A stretch of 64,000 bases of DNA from Prorocentrum cordatum. Taxonomy: Eukaryota > Sar > Dinophyceae > Prorocentrales > Prorocentraceae. The stretch's first letter is position 1. Every line of letters begins with the position of its first letter. Positions 39,686 to 48,699 of this stretch are shown in pieces. A program made the position numbers and the translations under genes. The notes beneath the pieces are model-generated. The model was not told where the DNA came from and searched no databases. It saw nothing but the letters and a program-made list of their open reading frames with translations. The stretch spans positions 25,001 through 89,000 of the forward strand of contig CAUYUJ010019102.1 of NCBI GenBank assembly GCA_963575745.1. Direction: 5' to 3'.

Positions 39686-39937
39686 CAGAGAAATGTTCCG
39701 ACAAGTCATGGGAGGTATACAGACCTTCAAACATGACCTGAAGAGACATGCGCCACATCGGGCCGGCCCGACATCAAGTTCTGACGCCGCCTGATGCGTG
39801 TGCCCTACATTCGCGAGGCAACTCGCTGACGGGTCCAAGTCCTTTAGGGCCTTCTCCTTTCCTGTCTTCGTATAGGTTAGCTGCTGAATTGTTCTCGCTT
39901 TGTGGGTGGCGGACGCACGCTTCGTCTCCCTCCCCCC

Positions 39938-40093
39938 GACTCTAAAGTGAGCTGGGGGACGTGAGGAGCGGAAGCGAGCGTGCGCCCGCGGCCGTCTTGG
40001 TTCAAGCGGCCGGCCGCCTAGATTTGACTGTGCCTCACCGCGAGGCACACGATCGCTATCGATGGTAAAAGGCATCCCCTTTTACTTGACATG
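39938..40093 (+). repeat. leader/LTR sequence, second occurrence
   Basis: Starts GACTCTAAAGTGAGCTGGG and ends TTGACATGG, matching 22820-22975 with a few substitutions and a small indel near 40065. It follows the RNase H end of copy 1 by about 250 bp. Confidence 0.7.
39986..40006 (+). promoter_or_regulatory. relic spliced-leader sequence, second copy
   Basis: The same 21 nt as at 22868-22888, without change, again about 85 nt before the gag start codon. Confidence 0.55.
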
Positions 40094-41112
40094 GCCTCCC
40101 CTATTACATTGGGACTATCGTTACTACGTTGCAGCCGAGCTGGAGCTTGGCTTCGCCTGAGGCGAAGCTGTCGGCGGGGCCTCCCAGCCCACTTCAAACT
40201 AGGTGCACGCGACTCTGTGCGCCTCAGACGGGATCATAGCAACGGACAGTGGCCACGTCCATTTATGATCCACTTCCCACTCCCATGGCTTCTCTCTTAC
40301 CTCCTTGTCTTGCTTGCCATCAAAGAATGAGTTGTGGGATATTTCGGTACGTCGCCGACTTTATTTCAAGAGTAGGGTTCGCAGTTCCTTACCTCACGGT
40401 CAATCCTTGCACCCTTACTATTCGCTTGGTAGCCAATCTGGCTACATCTTCATGTGGCTGGCTCTTACATCATGTGTTATGCACGTAGCCGTTCACCGCG
40501 GCGCAGTGGAGTGCCCGACTGCGTCGGCTCTCAGCCACTACACTCCAAGTGCTCTTCGAACCACTTGGTATCTTGCAGTCCTATGCTTCCATTGCCTCGC
40601 CGCGTGGCCACGCGCCACGGGCGACCCAGACACCAATATCTATTCGCAATTTGACGGCCACGTCAGGCCAGACAACCAGTCGCAACCCTACGGGCGAGAC
40701 AGTACAGTATCCAACGATAATCACATTCATATCATCAGTTACAACATGACTGTACACTATGTGAAGATCGCTATCTTTGGAACAATCTGGGCGCGCCTGG
40801 GCTTTGCCGTGGCATGCGTGCGAGGGGGGGGGGGGGGGCTGCGTGCAACGCGTGCTCGGGGTCCCTTGTGGGATCCTGCAGGCAACGTACCCTTCCGCGA
40901 CTTTGTTCGCGAAGTACGCGCATGGCTTGAGGTCGCAAGCGGAAGCGAGACTCCACCTCAACAGGCCGCAGCCTTACAGCGCGGCCTAGGATTGGCTAGG
41001 ACACTAGTCGTGAGGGCGCCGTCCACCAGCGTCAACTATGGCGCCTCACTACAGGGGAGACGCACAGACGGAGTCACATGCATCATGTGCATACAAGTAT
41101 TAAGCACCAACT
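40091..41112 (+). pseudogene. gag-like pseudogene, copy 2, 5' part
   Basis: The start region matches copy 1 (MASPITLGLSLLR against MASPLALGLSLLR), and is then frameshifted. From about 40770 another frame restores WDPAGNVPFRDFVREVRAW, QQAAALQRGLG and STNFEN, matching gag of copy 1. It is cut at 41121 by the nested LINE and resumes at 45716. A run of 12 G (40827-40838) may explain one frame change. Confidence 0.7.
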
Positions 41113-41790
41113 TTGAAAACTGCGAGCGCGGATAGTAGCGCGTCCCGTAAGCGTCCAGCGATTCGCCAGTCGCCCGAGACGTTCACGGACCCGCTGCAGC
41201 ACAACGAGAAGGACCAGAACAACCCTTGTCGCATTTGGATTGGTGGTTGGCCTCGTGCGGTACTCTCGCAGTACCGCGAACAGCACTGGGAGTGGTGCAA
41301 AACGCACGGCCCGCAGGATATGGTAGCAGATGTAGAACCATCTTCCCAACGTGCGAGTCGGTCGTATTCAGTGATCTTCAAGTCTGAGGAGGTGGCGACT
41401 CGTTTTCGGCAGTGGGCTTTCACTACACCCTCAATGTGGACCGACTATCGTGATCTTGCCAAGAAGTTTCCGATTCGTGTTCGTGGTGATATTCCATTGC
41501 CCGCTCGCATGAGGAAGAACGCGCTCTCGTGTTTGTGGGGGCCGATGAAGGTAAAGCTCACGAGCAAAGGCTTCTGGTTCGCTTCGCTTCGCATGGGGTG
41601 CCCCGGATATGGTTCAGGGCGGTTTCAAGTTTCAACCGGCGCGGACTCGTGGACCCTGTTCACGCTGAAGACGGAGGACGGCCAGTTCGTGATTGTACCG
41701 AATCGTGAGGAGTTGTATCAGTGGAAGGTCAGTGATGCGGAGATTGATTTCATCATTGATATTGCTGTTAAGAATACGCCGTACTTCTAG
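41113..41790 (+). CDS. LINE ORF1-like protein
   Basis: A 225-residue open frame that runs in from the 5' junction without its own ATG, so the LINE may be 5'-truncated. NPCRIWIGGWPRAVLSQYRE and SYSVIFKSEEVATRFRQW resemble the strand pattern of an RRM-like RNA-binding domain, expected of LINE ORF1 proteins. The second half (DIPLPARMRKNALSCLWGPM, GSGRFQVSTGADSW) is unrecognised. It ends at a TAG only a few bases before the endonuclease frame. Confidence 0.5.
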   Translation: MKTASADSSASRKRPAIRQSPETFTDPLQHNEKDQNNPCRIWIGGWPRAVLSQYREQHWEWCKTHGPQDMVADVEPSSQRASRSYSVIFKSEEVATRFRQWAFTTPSMWTDYRDLAKKFPIRVRGDIPLPARMRKNALSCLWGPMKVKLTSKGFWFASLRMGCPGYGSGRFQVSTGADSWTLFTLKTEDGQFVIVPNREELYQWKVSDAEIDFIIDIAVKNTPYF

Positions 41791-41796
41791 AATGAG

Positions 41797-42808
41797 GTGC
41801 GGCGGATACCCGCGGCAAGCTTTTCAGAGGCGAAGTGCCTGCTGAACTTCCGGAGCGGCGTCAGTGGTGATGCGCGCGATTCAGCTGTGCGCGCGGAGCC
41901 TGCAGCGCCGCCGCTTTCTTCTGATCTGATGCCGCCTGTCTCTGTTTCATCAATTCATGCAGCACCGTGCGAGTTGTCGGGTCGTGAGCTTGCTTTTCCA
42001 TTTTGCCCCTCCTCTCCGTTCTGTGTCTGTTCTTGTAGTGGTGGTGGTATGATCACGTCCGTGCACTCTCTGCGTCAGGACCGTGCTCCGAAGAAGATGT
42101 GTATGTTCGGGTGTCTCTGTCTATCCCAGGATATTGCCACTCAGGAAACCCACTGTGACCCAGGTGAAATAGACCATCTTGCTATGCAACTCCCTTCTCA
42201 TCTCTTTGGTTACACGTTCTTCCTTGCTAGTGCTGGCACTGGTGGCTTGATCACCGCAGTTAGCAAGAAGTTCGCGCTCGAGTTTTCAAAGATTGAACAT
42301 CGGCCTCTGATTGATGGCCGGGAGCTCTTGACTGAGATGACGGGCCCTCGCGGCCAGTGAAACATTCATTGTTAACGTCCACGTGCCTAACACGTCTGGT
42401 AACATCAACATTTACCTCTATGTGCTTCGCGTTCTCCGCCGTGAGGTCCCGATGTCTGCTGGACATTTTATCATGCTTCTTGGGGATTGGAACTTTACTT
42501 TGGAGGGTGAGGGGCGCCAGAAAGCATATGGTGGGCTCTGGAGTCCAGGGGGTCGTAGGCACGCTCAGGCCTTCAACGACATCCTGCCCGATCTCATCGA
42601 GTTCTATCGAGACACGCGTAGGGCTTTTGTAGATAGCGTGATTGAACACACTGCGCGATTTGATCGTATTTATTCTTCGCTGCCCAGCGCGATTCCTGCT
42701 GATGTGACTATTGCAACATCTACGATAGGCCGTCTCAATATCGATATGTCGTCGGACCACGTCCCCGTCGCGTCGATTATCTCGATGTACACCTCCGACC
42801 AGACATGA
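41797..42808 (+). pseudogene. LINE APE-type endonuclease, frameshifted
   Basis: The first frame (to 42360) has CLCLSQDIATQETHCDPGEI, where QETH carries the metal-binding Glu, and TGGLITAVSKKF. A shift near 42358 leads to FIVNVHVPNTSGNINIYLYV, MLLGDWNFTLEGEG (GDxN motif) and SSDHVPVASI (SDH motif with the catalytic His). These are the endonuclease/exonuclease/phosphatase landmarks of LINEs that nick the target DNA. Active-site motifs are kept, but the frame is broken and a stop follows at 42806. Confidence 0.7.
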
Positions 42809-43052
42809 GTGCAAGACTATCCCGCTGTGGCCAGCCAAGTCCCCCGAGTTTGCTGATGAGCTGGGTGGGCTCTTGCTGACGCCTCCTGCTGCTGATGGGA
42901 GTGCTGCGCGACTGGCTTTGGCCAGAGCTAGCATGCATTCTGCGGCGGCACGTGCGCGTCGACGTATCAAATTACGTGTTGCCAGCACGTCTGAGGAGTG
43001 CCATCACTGGTCTATGGCAGCTCTCCGTGGCTTTCGGCTATAGAATGCTAAG

Positions 43053-44643
43053 ATGATCGTTGATGCTTTGGTTTGTTATCCCAAGCTTTCTGTATGTATT
43101 GATGACGCTACTTTTGACTGTGCTGACTTGTTTCCTCTCTGCCAGCATGTTCGCGAACTGTATATGCAAGTTCTTGATGCGGAGACTCTGAAGCTGGGGA
43201 ATCTTCCTCCTGGCGGTTTCCAGCGGCAGAAGGCAGACAACAATCTAACCCGTCGTCGATTTTTTGGCAGCAACTCCGTCGCCGTACATGGCTTCAGTGA
43301 GTGGTTGACGAACGTGACAACCCGTACCCTGCCCCAGGGGCCTCTGTTGAGGCCCTGAGGCTCCACTGGGGAGAGGTCTTCTGCGAGGTGCAAGAGGACC
43401 GCTCAGAGAGGCCTGAGTTATTGTCTTTTGTCCAACAAGTGCTCATGGGAGCGAATGTGGCCTGGGAAGTGGACTATGAGACGTTCTTCGGGGACAGTGC
43501 TAAGACTCGTAAGCGTAGTATGCCTCGGCCTGATGGGATTCCATAATATTGTTGGCGCCTTGAAGATACCCCTCCTGTACTCCCATGATTTTTCTCGGGG
43601 CCTGGTATCTGGGCAGATTGATTTTTCTCCTCGAGACACGTTGGAGGTTCTTATGGTTTTCTTCCCGAAGGGGGACTCGACATATGATGTTGGGATCCAT
43701 GTCTTCAGGACGCCTGAAACCAAGCTGTTGGGCTCGTGCATGTGCCGTCCTTTGAACGAGGCTGCCCAGCAGGTGGTCTCTCCTATCGCAAGCTTGTGTC
43801 TCTGGTCGCAGCATGGCTGCGCATCTTGCGCGTGCTGAGCCTTGGGCGCTCTCGGAGCATGTCTTAGGCGAGGAAGATAGCTCGCTGGTCCTGACGGACT
43901 ACGCTGCCGCCTTCCCCGCGATCTCGATTGATTGGTTTCTGGCGGTCTTGGGAGCGGTGGGGGTCCCGAGGTTTATCGTGCAGTTTCACCGCATGTTTCA
44001 TTCTGATAACACTGCTGTAACCTTTATAATGGGCAAGGTCTATGCTACGATTGATGTTGCTAGAGGGGTCCGCCAGGGGGGCCCAGCATCTATGGTTTTA
44101 TTTTGTTTGGGAACAGCTCCGGTTCATATATACATCAGTCAGCGCTGCTGGGAACACCTGCACCTTAAACTTGAATGTGCTGATGACTGTCTGTATGGTA
44201 TTCGTGATGCTATTGCTCACCTCGGCCATCTGTTTGAAGTGATTCAATCTCATGAGGCCGCTGTTGGCCTGGTTTTGAATATCCACGAGTGTCTGGTGCT
44301 CGTTCACTCTACTGTGTTTCAAGCTCGTCTGAAGCAACATATCGCGGAGCACCCCCCTCAGCTGACACAGATTCAGGTCGTTCTCTCGTGTAAGTACCTG
44401 GGTATGATAATCGGCTACTCTGCTCACGAATGCTACTGGCGGAAGCCGGTTGCCAAGTTTGTCTCCCGCGTGAGAGGGGTGCGCCAGGCTGGGCTCACGC
44501 TCGCTAAGAATATCCTGACGTTTTACACCCTCTGCCTTAGCACTCTGTCGTCATGCAGTTCGCCCCTCTCACGTGAGGTATGTGCGGCGTATCAGAATGC
44601 TCTTCAGCTTCTGGTCGTCGGTCCGCATTGCAGTTTTAACTAA
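43053..44643 (+). pseudogene. LINE reverse transcriptase, frameshifted
   Basis: Fragments in three frames: an N-terminal helical region (43053-43330), SVEALRLHWGEVFCEVQEDR and RPDGIP (to 43543), VFFPKGDS (43659 on), and then a long frame with LVLTDYAAAFPAIS (first Asp region), ARGVRQGGPASMVLF, and LECADDCLYG (CADDC at 44176-44190, the FADD-type active site). VGLVLNIHECLVL and LSCKYLGMIIG follow. The order and motifs are those of LINE reverse transcriptase. At least three indels lie before 43813. Confidence 0.75.
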
Positions 44644-45211
44644 TATGTTTTCGAACCTTACCTCCCTGGGCCTTCCTGGTAAGTATAATCATTTGGAAGC
44701 TGTGCCTTGGGTTGCGAAGGTCAGGCTGGTTTCGCGGTGTTCGGAAATTTTAGAGATCCTCGAAGACCTGGACAAGTTGTTTAAGAGTGACGACGCCTGT
44801 ATTGTCCGCACTACGTCAGGCTGGGCCAGTGTGAGTTTCGCCCCTTCCCTTTCGGCTACACATCGAAGTGTTCGAGGTATGCGAGTGGCATCTCCCAGGG
44901 GCATCCCTGAGGAGGGGAAGCTCTTCCAGGCCGCTGTCTGCCGTGTGCTTGCCGCCTCGCCTGATTCTTCCCATGGTGCCAAAATCGACTTGACGATTCG
45001 GATGAGGAGGTGGATGGGTGAGGTGCCAGAGGGTGCCGCGGAGAAGATTTCGAAAGCTGTCAAATTTGTGATTCGGAAGACGCGGCCATATATTGGCTTG
45101 CCTTTTCTGCGAGCACTATCCAGAGGTTTGAACGCGTCTGCCAGATTTCGCATCCAGTCTCACGGCTGTCTATTCGATTGCTGTGCTGATGCCCGCGACC
45201 CCTCTCTCTGA
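44573..45211 (+). CDS. LINE C-terminal region
   Basis: A 212-residue frame overlapping the end of the reverse transcriptase frame in another phase. It reads LGLPGKYNHLEAVPWVAKVR, then WASVSFAPSLSATHRSVRGM and a basic helical segment. LINE proteins often end with such a basic region. No zinc knuckle was seen. From 45212 to 45709 only short frames remain, likely the 3' untranslated part. Confidence 0.45.
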   Translation: MRYVRRIRMLFSFWSSVRIAVLTNMFSNLTSLGLPGKYNHLEAVPWVAKVRLVSRCSEILEILEDLDKLFKSDDACIVRTTSGWASVSFAPSLSATHRSVRGMRVASPRGIPEEGKLFQAAVCRVLAASPDSSHGAKIDLTIRMRRWMGEVPEGAAEKISKAVKFVIRKTRPYIGLPFLRALSRGLNASARFRIQSHGCLFDCCADARDPSL

Positions 45212-45715
45212 CTTACACGATATTGCTCATTACTCACGTTGCTCACGTTTTTACTGGATATGTGAACATTGGCTTGGAGAACTGATGCCTCCCTTCGCCG
45301 AATCCCCGCCGCGGACTTTCTCTCTGCTCCCGACCACTGAACGACCTCGCGCGGTGCTGCTTTTAACTGCTGCAATGCTTGACGCGTTAATGTTTGCTCA
45401 CAACTGTCGCCGCCGCCAGCTTTCGTCGGGCAGCGTGTCTCAGCAGATGCACGCTCGGATGCGAGCCACGGCGCGCAGGCGTCGATCTGTTGCCGAGGCT
45501 TGGTGGCTCGAGCGACGTGTGGGACGTCCATTCGAGGTCCCTCGTGGTACGTGAATTCGAGTGCTCTCGTGTCTGGAGGATGGGGCCCTGGGGGCTCGAG
45601 GCATCTGGCTCTGGAGGGCCCCCAGCACTGCTCTGCCCTGGAGGGCGGGCCACCTTGTCAAACAAACACTTTCAAGGTCAGCGTGAGCTGGCAAGCATAA
45701 TAATACATAAACACC

Positions 45716-46440
45716 GGATTTGAGAACTTCGAGGGCGAGCGGCAGCTCACCTCGTGGACAGCCCTCGTCGACTTCAGGGTCGAGAGAGGCGAGCGCATCG
45801 ACTCAGTGCTGGCTCGGTTTGAGATGGCCAGGCTGGAAGCAGACACAGCAGGCTATAACATGCCCAACTTCCAGATCCTTACTCTGATCTGATTTCGCGC
45901 CTTGGGGGTTGCACCTCCCGAGCAGCGCAGCTGCTGCAGCCGCTGAACCACCATATGCCCCTTGCTCAGTAACAGTGCGACCAACTCCTGGAGCGAATGC
46001 GCAGCCGCGGGCACTTGGCTGAGAGTTCCCCAGGGAACATGGGGGGTATCTTCAGCGGGCGCAACGCTGGCACGCACCGCGCCGAGAAAAGCGACGTGCC
46101 GGCAGCCGTCGCACCCGCTGACTGGTATGTTTAGGCTGCCGAGCAACCGGGCTGGGCCACGCGATGAGAGAACGCGTGATGTCCCGACGAACGCGCGCGC
46201 TCGCATGATGCAAATAGTTTGGGTAGGACCGCTTGGATACTTCTGGGAGTGAGCTGCAATGCAAGAAGCTCTCCGAAGCCATGAATTCAGAGAGATCTGG
46301 ATGCGCCTATGTCGTTTCAACATCAAGATTGATCGTGCCAACAAGAGGCTCAGTGGCTCCTATGTACAGATTTATACGTTGTGCACGAACATGCCAACAA
46401 CACGGTGGAAATGTAAGTATAGACATACTCAGGAACACGT
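45716..46440 (+). pseudogene. copy 2 gag 3' part joined to unknown domain
   Basis: 45716-45892 continues gag after the LINE: FENFEGERQL, LVDFRVERGERIDSVLARFE and YNMPNFQILTLI, then a stop. Up to about 46095 it still follows copy 1 (to about 24165). From 46100 it matches copy 1 from about 31835: ADWYV, GWATR, MMQIVWVGPLGYFWE, MRLCRFNIKIDRANKR and WKCKY. So some 7.7 kb present in copy 1 is absent here. Confidence 0.7.
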
Positions 46441-46458
46441 CCGGGTTTAGGGTTTAGG
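46441..46458 (+). repeat. two TTTAGGG units at a breakpoint
   Basis: GGGTTTAGGGTTTAGG exactly where copy 2 stops matching the unknown domain (after GAACACGTCC). Sequence from 46459 to about 46560 is not matched elsewhere in the window. Confidence 0.75.
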
Positions 46459-46559
46459 TCTGGCGTTCTCATCAAGAAACAGGAATGGACGGCCAATCAT
46501 CACGCCATTCTCACACCGTTCTAAAACAAAGTATGTTCTGGTAATCATGAGCGCGCCCA

Positions 46560-47426
46560 AGCGTGCAACCGTGAACTGGCACAGGTGGCCCAATGCATTC
46601 CAAATGTTCAATCGCATATAGTAGATTCAGTGCAGATTGCGAGGCCCCTCTATGCACGAGGCACAACCCCTTTGCCTGCAGGCATGACACAAACGCTCTC
46701 GTGGTCAACAGTACTGGATTCGATCTCGATGACCTGGCGATGCTGCACGGAGAGAACGGATCCATCAAACGACCGCCATCGGGAAATTTGGTTGCCCAGC
46801 TTGCATCGACGACGTTCAAATAAACTCGCCAAGTCACACCCGGAACCCACGTCAATGCCGTCTGCTGACTTGTGACACCAGGCAAGTGTAGGTTTGCCCA
46901 ACCGTGGCAAGTGCCAGACAGCCGCGGACAAGCTCCACCGGCCGCGCCAGCACTTGCGGAAGGGGGACCTGCACCTGCTGCTGCCGCGCCAGCAGAGCTA
47001 CCGCCAGCTCGACAGAGGCCTTGGGGAGAAGCGCGACCACGTACACCTTTACCTTCACGCAGACACCCCCAATGCCCAACTGTGGACCACAGCAGTTACG
47101 ACGTGACAAGAGGCGCATGCGGCGGCTCTGGGGCTGGCAGCTCTTCCGACACTCCGCGTGTCGCAGGACGTCGCGGACGAGAGGGAAGCGGCGTCGCGCC
47201 GCTTCCTCTCCCGTCTCCAGGGGAAGCACTGCCGCGTGCAAGGTTGCCGGATTGGGCAAGCTTCGACATTCAGATGAACCTTTCAAGCTTGCGAAGTTGC
47301 GATCCGACCACAGTGCTGAAAGAGCTAGGGGAACTCCACTTAAAAGGATACCACGCTTCTGCACCTAAGATTCGTGCGATTCTGTCGCGCGTAGGAGTTG
47401 ATGGTGTACGAGGAAACATGATTTGA
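46560..47426 (+). pseudogene. copy 2 linker and integrase zinc region
   Basis: NVQSHIVDSVQIARPLYARG matches the QSLFVDAVQIAHDLF of copy 1. Then a Pro/Ala-rich linker leads to LPDWASFDIQMNLSSLRSCD and ELHLKGYHASAPKIRAILSR, parallel to copy 1 at 36040-36230. Near 47090 the sequence lacks the extra bases with the hairpin present in copy 1 at 35903. Frame changes near 46870 and 47370. Confidence 0.65.
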
Positions 47427-47475
47427 AGTTTAGTAGAGTCATGCCGTTAGTGCAGAGCCTGGGAGAAACCAGGTC

Positions 47476-48665
47476 GTGCTGTTATGCCTTCGATATGTCT
47501 CCCTGGCGAATTCAATGAGAAAGTCGAGTGTGGCCCGATGTTCTACAAAAATCAATGTGTTTATTATCATCGACCGAGGAATTCGTTGGGCTGTAGGCCA
47601 CGAGATTGCCGACTGGACGGTGCGCGCGATAGATCCCTGTCATAGCTGCCGGGTGCAGCGCCGTCCGGCCACAGTGCTGGTTTCCGACGGTGAAGGTGCT
47701 CTGAACAATTTGTTGCCGCAGCTGTCCTGAAGGCTAGAGGCGCAGAACTTCGCATTCGAGCTCGAGGCCAGCGTGCCGCTGCCAGTGAAGTACGCAACGG
47801 GATCTTAAGGCATGCCTTACATGTGATGGGAGAGGAGCTAAAACGGCTCAACATACAAATGGTTCTCACACGATTACTGCGCGAATGCCGATTTGTCTGC
47901 AATGCCTTTACGTTCTACCATGGGGTATCACCATGCCGAGCGCTGCCCAGACGACGATTGGCCCGCTTGCCAGACCAACCAGTACAGGACGACCAACGGG
48001 GGACGGAAACGCCCGATCATAACCGAGAGCAGATAATCAGATAAGTAAGGATTGAGGCCATCATATAAGCCGCCGCAGTAGCCAAGGCCAATAGGGCCCC
48101 ACGCGCAAAGACGACGGCAGCAGGGCGCCACAACTATCGGCCAGGGGACCTCGTGGACCATCCCCGTCCGACCGCTGCCAAGGACGATTGGGGCGGATGG
48201 AACGGACCATGCCCCGTCGCCCGTAACTGCTCTGACCGTGGTTGGGCAGTGGTGCAGGTCGGTGGTCGGGGGGTCTTGGCAGTCTTGGTGCAGCGCCCAG
48301 ACATGCGACGCCCGTCGCACATAAGTAGTAATGGTCCGCGAGATCGGCTCGGATACTACGGCAATGCGAACAGTATTCGCCTTAATCGCGAGCTTGCCCG
48401 TGGAGAAACCTGTTGTGGTCTTTGGCTGCCCGCCGACCGAGCAAGGAACTTGCGCGTGGCTGCAGCGAGCCGGCTCTCGTCCAAAGTGCACATTGCCCTT
48501 CAGTGCCCCATCGGGAATTATTTTAGGATGGCAAGCGTTGCAAGTGGAAGTTTGGCTGAGAGCCTCCGCGGTCTACTGGCAGCGCCCTGCGCTGATAGCT
48601 GTGCACTGGTAGACTATGACAGCGACGTTCCAGCTCCCGATGTGCGGAAACTGCCCGGGCAATGA
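47476..48665 (+). pseudogene. copy 2 integrase, decayed
   Basis: Follows copy 1 integrase: LPGEFNEKVECGPMFYKN, a broken SDGEGALNN, GAELRIRARGQRAAASEVRN (Glu kept), RHALHVMGEELKRLNIQMVL, FTFYHGVSPCRALPRRRLAR, then DWGGWNGPCPVARN. At 48406-48425 TGGAGAAACCTGTTG stands where copy 1 has its hairpin at 37203. Stops at 48042 and 48067, and other shifts. It ends at a TGA at 48663, after which homology to copy 1 is lost. Confidence 0.7.
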
Positions 48666-48699
48666 TTGTTTCGGGTAGTTCGGCGTTGATTTTACGCCC

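Larger units (their letters stand above)
22819..39937 (+). mobile_element. giant copia-like LTR retroelement, copy 1
   Basis: About 17.1 kb, plus strand. The domain order is gag, CCHC knuckle, KptA, RING-H2, unknown domain, methyltransferase-like, integrase, reverse transcriptase, RNase H. Integrase before reverse transcriptase is the copia order. A leader sequence at 22820 recurs at 39938, directly after the 3' end, where copy 2 begins. It either acts as a shared LTR or marks a second element in tandem. Many frameshifts and stops (at least ten) mean this copy cannot make a full polyprotein. The size is far above usual copia elements (about 5 kb) because of the extra domains and internal arrays. 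Confidence 0.8.
41102..45729 (+). mobile_element. LINE (non-LTR retrotransposon) nested in gag of copy 2
   Basis: The flanks 41102-41121 (AGCACCAACTTTGAAAACT) and 45710-45729 (AACACCGGATTTGAGAACT) match at 15 of 20 positions and both encode the FEN of gag, so they look like a diverged target-site duplication. The inserted DNA encodes an ORF1-like protein, APE endonuclease, reverse transcriptase and a C-terminal region. No poly-A tail; the 3' end is CATAATAATACATAAAC. Confidence 0.75.
39938..48665 (+). mobile_element. copia-like retroelement, copy 2, decayed and truncated
   Basis: Starts with the same leader as copy 1 and continues through gag (40091-41112 and 45716-45900, split by a LINE). 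It then jumps to sequence matching 31.83 kb of copy 1, then to integrase, and stops within the region after the integrase core. Reverse transcriptase and RNase H are missing; a LINE fragment follows. Numerous stops and shifts. The block with KptA and RING is absent. Confidence 0.8.

Noticed and set aside
40874-40887. GCAGGCAACGTACC in copy 2 gag as a hairpin unit
   Set aside because: Stem does not pair and the same codons (DPAGNVP) are part of the gag core shared with copy 1.
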